The notes under the pieces were generated by a model that did no database searches, was not told where the DNA came from, and saw only the letters and a list, made by a program, of their open reading frames with translations. Positions 37,743 to 46,331 of a DNA stretch of 64,000 nucleotides are shown here, piece by piece; within the stretch, counting starts at the first letter, position 1, and the number at the start of each line of letters is the position of its first letter. The stretch is from Planctomycetota bacterium (lineage in GTDB: Bacteria > Planctomycetota > UBA1135 > UBA2386), in contig JADLFX010000034.1 of assembly GCA_020849665.1 (NCBI GenBank), positions 40,493-104,492 of the forward strand. Direction: 5' to 3'. Made by a program: the position numbers and the translations under genes.

Positions 37743-38966
37743 TCAGCGACCCCGGCCTCCGCCGCCGCGCGCCCCGCCGCCGCGCGCCCCGCTCGAGCCG
37801 CGAGAGGCGCTGCCGCGTGCGCTGCTTGCGCGATCGAGGCCCGGGTTGCGTGCTCCGCTGAACGAGCCGCTCGCCTGGCCACTGGTGCGCGTGCCCGAGG
37901 GTTGGGGGGCAGGCGCCGGTCGGACGCCCGTCCCGGCGCTCGGACGCTGCGCCGGCTGCGGGCGGGCGGCCCCGCCAGCCGCTGGACGCTGGGCGCCCAC
38001 GTCGCGCGCGCCCGCCGTGGGCCGCTGCGGCGAGCGGTCGGCGTAGCCGCGCGCCTGGTCGCGCGTGACACGGCTGCTGCCCGGTGTGCCGCCGTACTGC
38101 TGCGCGACCCTGCTGTCGCGGTAGTTCACCCCCTTGCGGTGCTGGGGATCGTGACGCCACGCGTCGCGGGATCCGGCCTTGCCCTGGATCTGGTTGTGGT
38201 GCGCGATGTGATCGGTGTTGCGGGCGAAGTTGTTGTAGCGGTCGACGTCGATGTCGATGTCGGTGTGGCCCCAGCCCCAGTGGCAGCCACCCCAGATCGC
38301 GGCGCCCCAGAACATCCCGGCCGTGAAGCTGAAGAAGAGCGAGCCGGGCGGCGGCGGCGCGTAGATCGGCGGGTAGTGGTACGTGGGGTAGCCCCAGCCG
38401 CCGTACACCGCGCTCGGGTAGTAGGTGGGGACGTAGATCACGTCCGGCTCGGTGGACTCGATCACGATGATCTTGTCCTCCTGCTCGGTGACCTTCTGCT
38501 CCGGGCTCGACTTCAGGTGGCCCGCCTCGAGGGCCTTGCGCCGCATCCATTGCACGATGTCCATGAGCTTCGCCTTCTGCGCGAGGAAGGCGTCGCCGAG
38601 GTCCTGGGTCCACTGCAGGTTGTCGTTCAGGCGCGCGAGGACGCCGGGGAACGCGCAGAGCGACTTGACGCTCGGATCCCACTCCACGTCCTTCAGCGCG
38701 GCCTCGAGCTGGTCGGGGGGGAGCTTGGGCTGCTTCTGCAGCCAGCGCGCCGCCTCGACGATCTCGAGCGGGTAGGTGGAGGCCATGAGGACCTGGGCCA
38801 GCAGCGCGTCGGGGTAGAGGGCGATCGGCGCCACCAGCTGTTCCAGGCGCTCGGTCGTGAACTCGGCGCCCACCTTCTGCGGCTGGGTGCTCGGCGCGGT
38901 CTGGGCGTGGACGGCCGGCGCCAGCAGGAGCACCGGCAGGAGAACCGGGAGGACGACCCGTGGCAT
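37743..38966 (-). CDS. DUF3300 family secreted protein
   Basis: 407 residues with a signal peptide ending 'APAVHAQ'. The DUF3300 core spans about 35-270: 'LVAPIALYPDALLAQVLMAS', 'YPLEIVEAARWLQ', 'WDPSVKSLCAFP', 'WTQDLGDAFLAQ' and 'VIYVPTYYPSAVYG', then a hydrophobic Gly/Trp-rich patch with His/Asp clusters. The last ~110 residues are low complexity, rich in Arg, Gly, Ser, Pro and Ala ('GARGGGARGGGGRGR'). Function unknown; its partner DUF2950 follows. A 16-base palindrome lies 40 bases upstream. Confidence 0.93.
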   Translation of the reverse strand: MPRVVLPVLLPVLLLAPAVHAQTAPSTQPQKVGAEFTTERLEQLVAPIALYPDALLAQVLMASTYPLEIVEAARWLQKQPKLPPDQLEAALKDVEWDPSVKSLCAFPGVLARLNDNLQWTQDLGDAFLAQKAKLMDIVQWMRRKALEAGHLKSSPEQKVTEQEDKIIVIESTEPDVIYVPTYYPSAVYGGWGYPTYHYPPIYAPPPPGSLFFSFTAGMFWGAAIWGGCHWGWGHTDIDIDVDRYNNFARNTDHIAHHNQIQGKAGSRDAWRHDPQHRKGVNYRDSRVAQQYGGTPGSSRVTRDQARGYADRSPQRPTAGARDVGAQRPAAGGAARPQPAQRPSAGTGVRPAPAPQPSGTRTSGQASGSFSGARNPGLDRASSARGSASRGSSGARGGGARGGGGRGR

Positions 38967-39005
38967 GTGTGCTGCCGCCTGCGGCGGCCTCGGTGGGGGA
39001 TGAGG

Positions 39006-39021
39006 GGGAGAATGTTCTCCC
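39006..39021. promoter_or_regulatory. Perfect 7+2+7 palindrome, candidate operator for the DUF3300-DUF2950 pair
   Basis: GGGAGAATGTTCTCCC, two exact 7-base arms around TG, lies 40 bases upstream of the DUF3300 ATG and 225 bases before the divergent SAM hydrolase gene. It is AT-richer than its surroundings, as expected of a dimeric repressor site, but no cognate regulator is identified and the promoter hexamers are unclear. Confidence 0.45.
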
Positions 39022-39222
39022 AGTGCGACAATTCCTGCCAACCTGCCGCGCCGGCGCGGGCTCGGGCCCGGTGCGGGGCTCGCCGGCGAACCCGGCCGCT
39101 CCCGCCCGCCCGCCACGGTTGGCCGGAGGGCGGTCCAGGGACGGATGGAGCCCGGACCTCACGCCGGCGAGCCGTTCGCGAATGGATGTCCGCCTGGTTT
39201 CGCGAGGTGGCGATCCTGTCCC

Positions 39223-39228
39223 TAGACT
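39223..39228 (+). promoter_or_regulatory. Possible -10 element (TAGACT)
   Basis: TAGACT ends 17 bases before the ATG of the SAM hydrolase gene, which lacks a clear Shine-Dalgarno. The same hexamer precedes other genes in the window (11231-11236, 42480-42485). Confidence 0.35.
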
Positions 39229-39245
39229 CGCGCCGCCGACCCGCC

Positions 39246-40034
39246 ATGGAACTGCCGCCTCCGAACGGACTCGTTACCCTGCTCACGGACTTCGGTCTGC
39301 GCGATCCCTACGTGGGGATCGTGAAGGGCATGGTCAAGCGCCAGAATCCGCGCGCCGAAGTGCTCGACGTCTGCCACGGCGTGCCGCCGCAGGACGTCGC
39401 CGTGGGCGCGCTCTTCGTGCGGGCCATGGTGCAGCGCTTCCCACCCGGCACCGTGCACGTCGCGGTGGTCGATCCAGGCGTGGGCGGCGAACGCAAGGCG
39501 CTCGCGGTCTGCGCGCACGAGTGCTACTGGATCGGGCCCGACAACGGCCTCCTGAGCGCGGCCCTCCCGGGACCCGGCCACGACGCCGACGCCCGGGAGG
39601 TCGACATGGCCCATCTGCGCGGCATCCCTTGCTCGGCCACCTTCCACGGCCGGGACGTGTTCGGACCGATCGCCGGGATGCTCAGCGGGCGCAAGGTGGG
39701 GTTTCCGGCCATCGGCCCGCGCGCCGCGCGCTTCCAGGTGCTTGCCCGCCACGAGGGGCCCGCCCATAAGGTCCTCTTCGTGGATCACTACGGCAACCTG
39801 GTCACCAGCCTGTCGGCCGCCGAGGCGGCAGCGCGCAAGGTCACCGGCCTCAGGGTGGCAGGGCGCTTCGCGCCGCTCCGCAGGACCTACTCCGACGCGC
39901 CGGCCGGCGAGGTGCTGGCCCTCGTGAACAGCTACGACCTGGTCGAGATCGCGCTCTGCTGCGGGCGCGCGGACGCGGCGCTCGGCTGCTCACCGGGTGC
40001 GGCGGTCGAGGTGGTCACGGGGGGCAGCGCGTGA
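39246..40034 (+). CDS. SAM hydrolase (DUF62/duf-62 SAM hydroxide adenosyltransferase family)
   Basis: 262 residues, the family size. Members cleave S-adenosylmethionine to adenosine and methionine with water; a few relatives are halogenases. Visible: 'LLTDFGLRDPYVGIVKG' at the start, 'VVDPGVGGERKALAV', 'WIGPDNGLLSA', 'TFHGRDVFGPIAG', the C-terminal-domain 'VLFVDHYGNLVTS' and 'LVNSYDLVEIAL'. Nothing marks it as a fluorinase or chlorinase. GTGA overlaps with the arginase start, giving an unusual co-translated pair. Confidence 0.9.
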   Translation: MELPPPNGLVTLLTDFGLRDPYVGIVKGMVKRQNPRAEVLDVCHGVPPQDVAVGALFVRAMVQRFPPGTVHVAVVDPGVGGERKALAVCAHECYWIGPDNGLLSAALPGPGHDADAREVDMAHLRGIPCSATFHGRDVFGPIAGMLSGRKVGFPAIGPRAARFQVLARHEGPAHKVLFVDHYGNLVTSLSAAEAAARKVTGLRVAGRFAPLRRTYSDAPAGEVLALVNSYDLVEIALCCGRADAALGCSPGAAVEVVTGGSA

Positions 40035-40957
40035 GCTTCGTCTCGGGCAGCACCCGCGTGCGCGTGGTGGGCGTGCCGATGGACCTCGGGGCGGGCCGCC
40101 GCGGCGTGGACATGGGGCCCTCGGCGATCCGCATCGCCGGGGTCGGCGACCGCCTGCGCGATCTCGGCTACACGGTCACCGACGACGGCGACGTCGCGGT
40201 CCCGGCTCCGGAGGCCAGGGATCCCGGCGACCCGCGCGCCAAGTACCTGGGCGAGATCTACCACGTGTGCAATCGCCTGCGGCTGCGCGTGCGCCGCACC
40301 CTCGAGCAAGGCGAGGTCCCGCTGGTCCTCGGCGGTGATCACAGCATCGCCATGGGCACCGTCGCCGGCGTGGCCGAGCACCACCGCGAACACGGCGGAG
40401 CCGTGGGCTTGATCTGGGTCGACGCGCACGCGGACATGAACACGCCGGAGAGCTCGCCTTCGGGCAACGTGCACGGCATGCCGCTCGCCGCGATCCTGGG
40501 CCTGGGCCACGAGACGCTGGTGCAGATGGGCGGGTTCTCGCCCAAGGTGGCGCCCCGGCACGTCGCGGTCATCGGCCTGCGCAGCATCGACGCCGCGGAG
40601 AAGCAGATCGTGCGGGGCTCGGGGGTGCGCGTGTACACGATGCGGGACATCGATGAGCGCGGCATGCGCGCGATCCTCCGCGAGGCCATCGAGCTGGTCA
40701 GCGACGGCACCGAGGGATTCCACCTGTCCTTCGATCTCGACGCGATGGATCCCCAGGACGTGCCTGGCACCGGCACCAGCGTGCGCGGCGGGATCTCCTG
40801 GCGCGAGGGCAACCTGATCATGGAGATGGTGGCCGATTCCGGTCGGATGACCAGCTGCGAGGTGACGGAGCTGAATCCCGTCCTGGACGTGCGCAACCAG
40901 TCCGGCGAGGTGGCGGTCGATCTGATCTGCTCGGCGTTCGGGAAGTCGATCCTCTAG
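40031..40957 (+). CDS. rocF: Arginase
   Basis: 308 residues, from GTG 40031. It hydrolyses L-arginine to ornithine and urea with a dimanganese centre. The ureohydrolase motifs are all present: 'VLGGDHSIAMG', 'IWVDAHADMNTPESSPSGNVHGMP' region, and 'LSFDLDAMDPQDVPGTGT'. The 'GNVHGMP' loop favours arginase over agmatinase. Arginine use as a nitrogen source is likely. The start overlaps the SAM hydrolase stop by 4 bases. It converges on a HEAT gene with a 10-base gap. Confidence 0.93.
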   Translation: MSFVSGSTRVRVVGVPMDLGAGRRGVDMGPSAIRIAGVGDRLRDLGYTVTDDGDVAVPAPEARDPGDPRAKYLGEIYHVCNRLRLRVRRTLEQGEVPLVLGGDHSIAMGTVAGVAEHHREHGGAVGLIWVDAHADMNTPESSPSGNVHGMPLAAILGLGHETLVQMGGFSPKVAPRHVAVIGLRSIDAAEKQIVRGSGVRVYTMRDIDERGMRAILREAIELVSDGTEGFHLSFDLDAMDPQDVPGTGTSVRGGISWREGNLIMEMVADSGRMTSCEVTELNPVLDVRNQSGEVAVDLICSAFGKSIL

Positions 40958-40967
40958 CGCCGGCGGC

Positions 40968-42416
40968 TCAGGGATCGAGCGCGTGCAGGGCGGGCGGAAG
41001 CAGGCCCTGCAGCATCGGATCGGGCACGCCGAGGACCGACTTGCGCCACACGCGCAGCACCGTGGCCATGTGGTCCGGCGCGCGCGTCGTGGCGTCCAGT
41101 TCGGCCAGGACGATCGGCATGGCCGATTCGTGGCGCACGACCAGCAACGCGTGCAGCCGCACCAGCCGCTTCCGGACGTCGTTCGCGGACCCGGGCGCGC
41201 GCACGCGCTCGACCAGATCCCCCAGGGAGTTGCGCGCCTGCAGGCTGCGGGCGAGGGCCACCGCCGTGTCCGCCTCCTCGGTCTCCAGGAAGAGGTCGCG
41301 CAGGCGCGCGGTCATGCGCGTGGGATCCTGGCGCGCGGCGAGGAGGGCGGCATCGGCGCGCAGACGCAGGGGCAGCTCGGGATCGGCCGCGGCCGCCTCC
41401 AGTTCGCGAGCGAACTCCGGGCTCGGCGTGCCGCGATCCCCCGCGACGATCGCCTCACGCAACGGCTTGCGGGCGCGGCGTGCCATGGTCTCGAGCAACT
41501 CGCGCATGGTCGTCCCGCCGAGCCGCGAGAGCGCGTTGGCGGCGGCCTCGACCTCGGCAGGATGCGAGGAGCGGATCGCGCGCACGGCCTGCTCCAACGA
41601 TGCCGTGCGGCGGCAGCGCGTCAGCGCCTCGAGGGCCGCGGCCCGCTGCGCGGGGTCGGCCTCGTGCGTGGCCAGGGATTCGACGCGCTTCCACGTCGAC
41701 TCGCCGGGGCGCAGCGCGGCGCTGCCCAGCAGGTTCAGGATGCCGATCCGCGCGGCGGCCTCCTTGCGGTCGAGGACCTGTTCGACGTCGGACGCGCGCA
41801 GCCCGTCCGGGGTGCGCGCCAGTGCGTGGATCAGCGCGGTGAGCAGCTCCGGATCCTTGTTGGCGGGGTCGTGCAGGAGTTCGCGCAGGGGGGTGACGCG
41901 GGTGGGGTTCGGGTGATGCGCGAGCCCCGCCAGCAGGGCGAGCACGATCTCCCTGTGGCTCTTGTGGCCGCCCCCGCGCGCGCTCTGCAGCAGGCGGCTC
42001 AGCGCGGACACCGTGCGCTCCTCGGGCAGGAGTCCCAGCGCGAACGCGGCGATCTGGCGCTCGGTCTCGTCGTCGGCGTCCTCGGCGCGGACGCTGAGGA
42101 GGCCCTCGGTGCCGGCGATCCCCGAGATCCCGAGGGCCAGGATGCCGCGATGGCGGGCCTCGCGGGACCCGCTGCGGGCCAGGGCGAGCAGTTCGTCCAG
42201 GTCGCGGGGGTCGCGTTGCTGCGCGAGGAGGAGGCCGGCCTCGCCCCGGACGACCGGGTGGGGGTGCTGGACCAGACGCCGGAGGGTCTGCACCGCCGGA
42301 TCGGTCGGAATCGGGTCCGCAGCCTGCGCCAGGAGTGCCGCCCCCGTCCCGGCCAGCGCCACGGCGGCGCGGGACAGGCGTGCGAAAGCGCGCGCTCTCC
42401 AGGGTAGGGGGGACAT
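40968..42416 (-). CDS. Secreted HEAT-repeat protein
   Basis: 482 residues with an N-terminal signal (about 1-32, '...GTGAALLAQA'). Nearly all the rest is HEAT-like helical repeats, for example 'LVQHPHPVVRGEAGLLLAQQ', 'DLDELLALARSGSREARHRG', 'LREAIVAGDRGTPSPEFARE' and 'LRLRADAALLAARQDP'. No catalytic motif is seen. It resembles the other HEAT proteins of the window, a protein-binding scaffold outside the cytoplasm. The ATG at 42416 directly precedes the signal. Oriented divergently from larC. Confidence 0.82.
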   Translation of the reverse strand: MSPLPWRARAFARLSRAAVALAGTGAALLAQAADPIPTDPAVQTLRRLVQHPHPVVRGEAGLLLAQQRDPRDLDELLALARSGSREARHRGILALGISGIAGTEGLLSVRAEDADDETERQIAAFALGLLPEERTVSALSRLLQSARGGGHKSHREIVLALLAGLAHHPNPTRVTPLRELLHDPANKDPELLTALIHALARTPDGLRASDVEQVLDRKEAAARIGILNLLGSAALRPGESTWKRVESLATHEADPAQRAAALEALTRCRRTASLEQAVRAIRSSHPAEVEAAANALSRLGGTTMRELLETMARRARKPLREAIVAGDRGTPSPEFARELEAAAADPELPLRLRADAALLAARQDPTRMTARLRDLFLETEEADTAVALARSLQARNSLGDLVERVRAPGSANDVRKRLVRLHALLVVRHESAMPIVLAELDATTRAPDHMATVLRVWRKSVLGVPDPMLQGLLPPALHALDP

Positions 42417-42561
42417 CGGCTGGGTGCGGAGGACCACGGATCCTGCTGTGGCAGGGGGACTTCCGCCTCGCGACCGGAATAGACTAGCCGTTCCGGGCTG
42501 CGAAGCTGGCCCGGGGATGGGGCGGTGCAAAGACCGTTCCCGTGACGAGGATCGGATACGG

Positions 42562-43812
42562 ATGCGGATTGCCTGGTTCGACTGTGCCGCCGGCGTGGCC
42601 GGGGACATGTGGGTCGCATCGCTGCTCGACCTGGGGCTCCCGCTGCGGGATCTCGAGGCCGCGGTGGCAAGCCTCCGCCTCCCCGGGGTCTCGGTCGCCG
42701 CGCGCTCCGTGCGCCGCGCCGGGCTGGCGGCCACGCACTTCCAGGTGACCGTGCCGTCCGGCGAACCCCCGCGCGCGGCGGTTCCGTTCCGGGTGCGGCG
42801 GGTGCGGCCGCCGGCGGGGGAGCAGCGCCATGGCCATCCGGTCGTGCCGCCCGGCAGGCAACCCGTGCACCGGCGGCTCGTGGATCTGTTGGAGATCCTC
42901 GCGCGCTCGGCGGTGCCGGCCGCCGTGCGGGAACGTTGCGAGGCGGTGTTCCGCCGCCTCGCGGAGGCCGAGGCCAAGGTCCACGCCTGCTCGGTCGACG
43001 AGGTGCACTTCCACGAGGTGGGCGGGGAGGACACCGTGGTCGACGTGGTGTGCGCCGTGCTCGGCCTGCACCACCTCGGCGTGGAGCGGGTCTTCGCCTC
43101 GGCCGTGACGGTGGGCAGCGGCACTGTGCGCTGCGCGCACGGCACGCTGCCGGTTCCGGCGCCGGCCACGCTGGAACTCCTGGCTGGCGTCCCCATCCGC
43201 ACCGGCGGCCTCGAGGGGGAACGCACCACGCCCACGGGCGCGGCGCTGCTCAAGGTGCTGGTGCACGAATTCGAGCCCAGGTGCACCTGGGTGCCGGAGC
43301 GCACCGGCCATGGGGCCGGCACCCGCGACGACGCAGACGTTCCCAACGTCCTGCGCTGCACCCTGGGCGATCTGCGCGACCCAGGTGCCGAGACCGACGT
43401 GCAGGAGATCGTGTGCCAGCTCGACACCGCCACGGGCGAGCTCCTGGCCTTCCTCGTGGCGGGGGCGCTGGAGCGGGGCGCGCTGGATGCATTCGTCACC
43501 CCGGTGGTGATGAAGAAGGGACGCCCCGGGCATCTGGTGACGGCGCTCTGCGCGATGGCGGCGCGCGACGCGGTGACCCGCTTCCTCCTGGAGGAGTCGA
43601 CGTCCCTGGGCGTGCGCGTGCACACGGCCCGGCGCGTCGTGCTGGAGCGCTGGCAGGAGACGGTGGCCAGCGAGTTCGGTGCGGTGCGCTGCAAGGTGGC
43701 GCGCCTGCCCTCGGGGAGGCTGGTGCGGCGGCCCGAGGAGGACGAGGTGCTGCGCCTGGTCCGGGAGCGCGGCCTCACCCGGGCCGAGGTGCTCGCGCGC
43801 CTGCGGCTCTAG
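42562..43812 (+). CDS. larC: Nickel-pincer cofactor synthesis protein LarC family
   Basis: 416 residues. LarC inserts nickel into the pyridinium-dithiocarboxylate pincer cofactor used by lactate racemase and related racemases. Family marks: 'AWFDCAAGVAGDM' at the start, 'VDEVHFHEVGGEDTVVDVV' near residue 150, 'GTVRCAHGTLPVPAPATLELL', 'TTPTGAALLK' and 'CQLDTATGELLAFL'. It is a single uninterrupted frame, unlike species that make it by frameshifting. larB, larE and larA are not adjacent. A TAGACT hexamer sits 76 bases upstream. Confidence 0.9.
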   Translation: MRIAWFDCAAGVAGDMWVASLLDLGLPLRDLEAAVASLRLPGVSVAARSVRRAGLAATHFQVTVPSGEPPRAAVPFRVRRVRPPAGEQRHGHPVVPPGRQPVHRRLVDLLEILARSAVPAAVRERCEAVFRRLAEAEAKVHACSVDEVHFHEVGGEDTVVDVVCAVLGLHHLGVERVFASAVTVGSGTVRCAHGTLPVPAPATLELLAGVPIRTGGLEGERTTPTGAALLKVLVHEFEPRCTWVPERTGHGAGTRDDADVPNVLRCTLGDLRDPGAETDVQEIVCQLDTATGELLAFLVAGALERGALDAFVTPVVMKKGRPGHLVTALCAMAARDAVTRFLLEESTSLGVRVHTARRVVLERWQETVASEFGAVRCKVARLPSGRLVRRPEEDEVLRLVRERGLTRAEVLARLRL

Positions 43813-43885
43813 CGCGCGTGGCGCGCCACGACCCGCCCGAGCCGGCGCGACGGCCTGCGGCCGCGCCGCGCGCCGAGCGGCAGGA

Positions 43886-44452
43886 TCACTCGTTGGCCCG
43901 GCCCATGAACTCCCCGGTCTCGGTCGAGACCTTGACCATGTCGCCCTTCTTGATGTGGAAGGGGACCTTGAGCGCCAGGCCGGTGATCAGCTTCGCGCTC
44001 TTGGTCAGGTTGCTCACCGAGTTGCCCTTCACGGCCTCCTCGGCCTCCGCGATCTCCAGGACCACGGTCGAGGGCAGCTCCACGGTGATCGGTTCGGTGC
44101 CGTTGAACACCACGCCCACGGTGCTGTTCTCGGTGATGTACGACATCGAGTCGGCCAGGAGATCCGCCGGCAGCGTGAACTGTTCGTAGTTGTCGGTGTC
44201 CATGAACACGTGGCCGGTGGAGTCGCGGTACAGGTACTGGCACTCCTTCCGCTCCAGGAACACCGGCTCGATCATCTCGCCACTGTTCATGCGCACCTCC
44301 TTCTGCCGGCCGCTGCGCAGGTTCTTGAGCGTGAGGTGATTGATCGCGCGCCAGTTGCCGGGAGTGACGTGCTCGTACTTCATGATCTGGTAGAGCTCGC
44401 CCTCGTAGTTGATGACCATGCCCTTCTTGGCTTCGGTGACCTTGATTGCCAT
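43886..44452 (-). CDS. efp: Translation elongation factor P, unusual tip loop
   Basis: 188 residues, three-beta-barrel EF-P. It relieves ribosome stalling at polyproline runs. The family opening 'KKGMVINYEGELYQIMKYEHV' and the closing 'FHIKKGDMVKVSTETGEFMGR' are clear. The tip loop that carries the modified Lys or Arg in most EF-P reads 'TPGNWRA', placing Asn33 where E. coli has Lys34, so the usual lysylation or rhamnosylation is not expected. epmA/epmB/earP are not adjacent. It follows rpoN on the same strand by 84 bases. Confidence 0.94.
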   Translation of the reverse strand: MAIKVTEAKKGMVINYEGELYQIMKYEHVTPGNWRAINHLTLKNLRSGRQKEVRMNSGEMIEPVFLERKECQYLYRDSTGHVFMDTDNYEQFTLPADLLADSMSYITENSTVGVVFNGTEPITVELPSTVVLEIAEAEEAVKGNSVSNLTKSAKLITGLALKVPFHIKKGDMVKVSTETGEFMGRANE

Positions 44453-44536
44453 GTGCGGAGAGTTGCGGAACAGAGTGTGAGGGGAAGTCGGCCGGACCCA
44501 GGTGGCTTCGGTGCCGGTGGGTCCGCAGCCGGTGGG

Positions 44537-45973
44537 TTAGAAGACCTTGCGCCGGCTGGAGGACTCGATGCCCAGGGCCTTGCGGTACTTGGTGACGGTG
44601 CGGCGCGCGATGTGCAGGCCGCGCTTGTCCAGTGCGTCGACCAGCTGATCGTCGGAGAGCGGGGCGTGCTTGTCCTCCTGCTCGACGATCGACTTGAGCG
44701 TGTCCTTCACCGCCTGCTGGCTGACCAGGTCGCCCTGGTCGCTCACGGTGCCGCCGGAGAAGAAGCGCTTCATGTCGAAGATCCCCTGCGGCGTCTGGAT
44801 GTACTTGCCGGAGATCGCCCGGCTCACGGTCGAGATGTGGACGCCGACCGCATCGGCCACGTCCTGCATCTTCATGGGGCGGAGCTGCTGCACGCCCCGG
44901 CGCAGGAACTCGGCCTGGCGTTGCACCACCTCGTTGGCGATCCGCTGGATGGTGTTCTGGCGCTGGTGCACCGCCTCGATGAACCACTTGGCGGAGTCGA
45001 TCTTGCGGCGCAGGTACTCGTAGACCTTGGGGTCGCTGCGCGCCTCCTTGAGGAGGTTGCGGTACACGGGCGAGATGCCCAGGTCGGGCAGGGAGCCGCG
45101 CTCGGTGCGCACCTCGAAGCGCCCGTCGACCTCCTCGACCACCACGTCCGGGATGACGGACGCGTTGCGCTCCTCGGCGAACTCCCGTCCCGGGTGGGGA
45201 TCGAGCTGGTGCTTGATGAACTCCCAGCTCTCCTTGATCTCGTCGATCGAGGCGCCGGTCTCCTTCGCGATCTTCGGCAGCTTGTTGACGGCCAGGTCGT
45301 CGAGGTGGGCCTCCACGAGCCGGCGGGTGAGCGGCCGGACGTAGCTCATGCGGTCGAGCTGCAGGAGCAGGCACTCGCGCAGGTCGGCGGCTCCCACCCC
45401 TGCGGGCTCCAGCCCGCGCACCAGGGCGATCGCCTCCTCCGCCAGGGGGATGGGTACCAGCAGCTCGGTGGCGATCTGTTCGGCGCCGGTCGCGAGGCGG
45501 CCGTCTTCGTCGAGCGAGTAGATGACGTGCTCGACCACCCGGTAGAGCTCCGGGCGGATCTCGCCCATCCGCACCTGGCTCAGGAGGTGGTCTGGCAGCG
45601 AGATACCGGGCTCGGGGGTGTTGTAGAGGGCCTCCAGCTTGCCGTCGTCCTCGTCGGAGCCGGCCATGCGCGGGCCCCGGCTGATCGGTTCCGAGCGCCG
45701 CTCGAGCTGGTTGATCTCCTCCTCCAGGATCCGCATCCGGTCGGTCGAAACCTCGGCCTCCCGGGGGTCGGAGGGGGCGCCGTCCTCGGCCGCCTGGCCC
45801 TCCTGGGCGCCGGGTTCGGCCACCTCCAGGAAGACGTTCTCCTGCAGCTCCTGGTCGATCACGTCCTTCAGCTCGATCAGCGGGCACTGCAGGATCTGCA
45901 TCGCCTGGATCATCTGCGGCGACTGGACCAGTCGCTGCTCGGCTCGAAGGTGTTGGGAGAGACCCAGGCGCAT
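44537..45973 (-). CDS. rpoN: RNA polymerase sigma-54 factor
   Basis: 478 residues. Region I is the Gln/Leu-rich activator-interaction segment ('QSPQMIQAMQILQCPLIELK'), region II is acidic, and region III ends with the RpoN box 'ARRTVTKYRKALGI' that reads the -24 element. The core-binding and -12 segments are present ('IHISTVSRAISGKYIQTP' type helix). Sigma-54 needs AAA+ activators, and two lie in this window. Start 45973 gives the canonical length; an upstream frame extension is unlike RpoN. A TATACT at 46024-46029 is the likely -10 of its promoter. Confidence 0.95.
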   Translation of the reverse strand: MRLGLSQHLRAEQRLVQSPQMIQAMQILQCPLIELKDVIDQELQENVFLEVAEPGAQEGQAAEDGAPSDPREAEVSTDRMRILEEEINQLERRSEPISRGPRMAGSDEDDGKLEALYNTPEPGISLPDHLLSQVRMGEIRPELYRVVEHVIYSLDEDGRLATGAEQIATELLVPIPLAEEAIALVRGLEPAGVGAADLRECLLLQLDRMSYVRPLTRRLVEAHLDDLAVNKLPKIAKETGASIDEIKESWEFIKHQLDPHPGREFAEERNASVIPDVVVEEVDGRFEVRTERGSLPDLGISPVYRNLLKEARSDPKVYEYLRRKIDSAKWFIEAVHQRQNTIQRIANEVVQRQAEFLRRGVQQLRPMKMQDVADAVGVHISTVSRAISGKYIQTPQGIFDMKRFFSGGTVSDQGDLVSQQAVKDTLKSIVEQEDKHAPLSDDQLVDALDKRGLHIARRTVTKYRKALGIESSSRRKVF

Positions 45974-46023
45974 CTGTGGTACGGCGTTCGCAGGCGCCGG
46001 TCGGCGGCGCGGGAAGGCGAGGG

Positions 46024-46029
46024 AGTATA
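46024..46029 (-). promoter_or_regulatory. rpoN promoter, TATACT -10 element
   Basis: On the - strand TATACT lies 50 bases before the rpoN ATG, a one-base departure from consensus TATAAT. The -35 region is weak (AAGATC at 17-base spacing). Position and strand fit a short rpoN leader. Confidence 0.5.
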
Positions 46030-46231
46030 GCAACGGCCGGAGGTCGATCTTCGCCCGGGGAGCCGACCATGGCACGCCATGTGCCTGCGCACGCCCCGCG
46101 TACGCCGTCGCCGCACCCGCGCGCGCCCGCGGCACGCGCAGGACGGACGGCGGACGTGAGGGTGAAGGGAGCCGCGCGTGGGGATGATGGATCGCGCGAC
46201 GACCTGGCCGAACCTGCGCGACCCGACTCGC

Positions 46232-46331
46232 GATCCTGGCCACCCACATTTGAGGAACCACGATCCCTTGGGAGCCCGCCACCCGCCGCCCCCCTCGGGA
46301 AAGGGGGTACCAAATCTTGGTGGCCAGGATC
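46232..46331. repeat. Dispersed 100-bp repeat with inverted ends (copy C)
   Basis: The left end GATCCTGGCCACC... and right end ...GGTGGCCAGGATC are imperfect inverted repeats of about 20 bases (consensus CTGGCCACCAAGATTTGTG). The unit is 100 bases, the same length as copies A and B at 60985-61192, but the interior differs, so only the ends are shared. No open frame encodes a transposase. Confidence 0.75.

Noticed and set aside
37743..37830. Possible short tandem repeat or CRISPR-like sequence
   Set aside because: It is the coding region of the Gly/Arg-rich tail of the DUF3300 protein.
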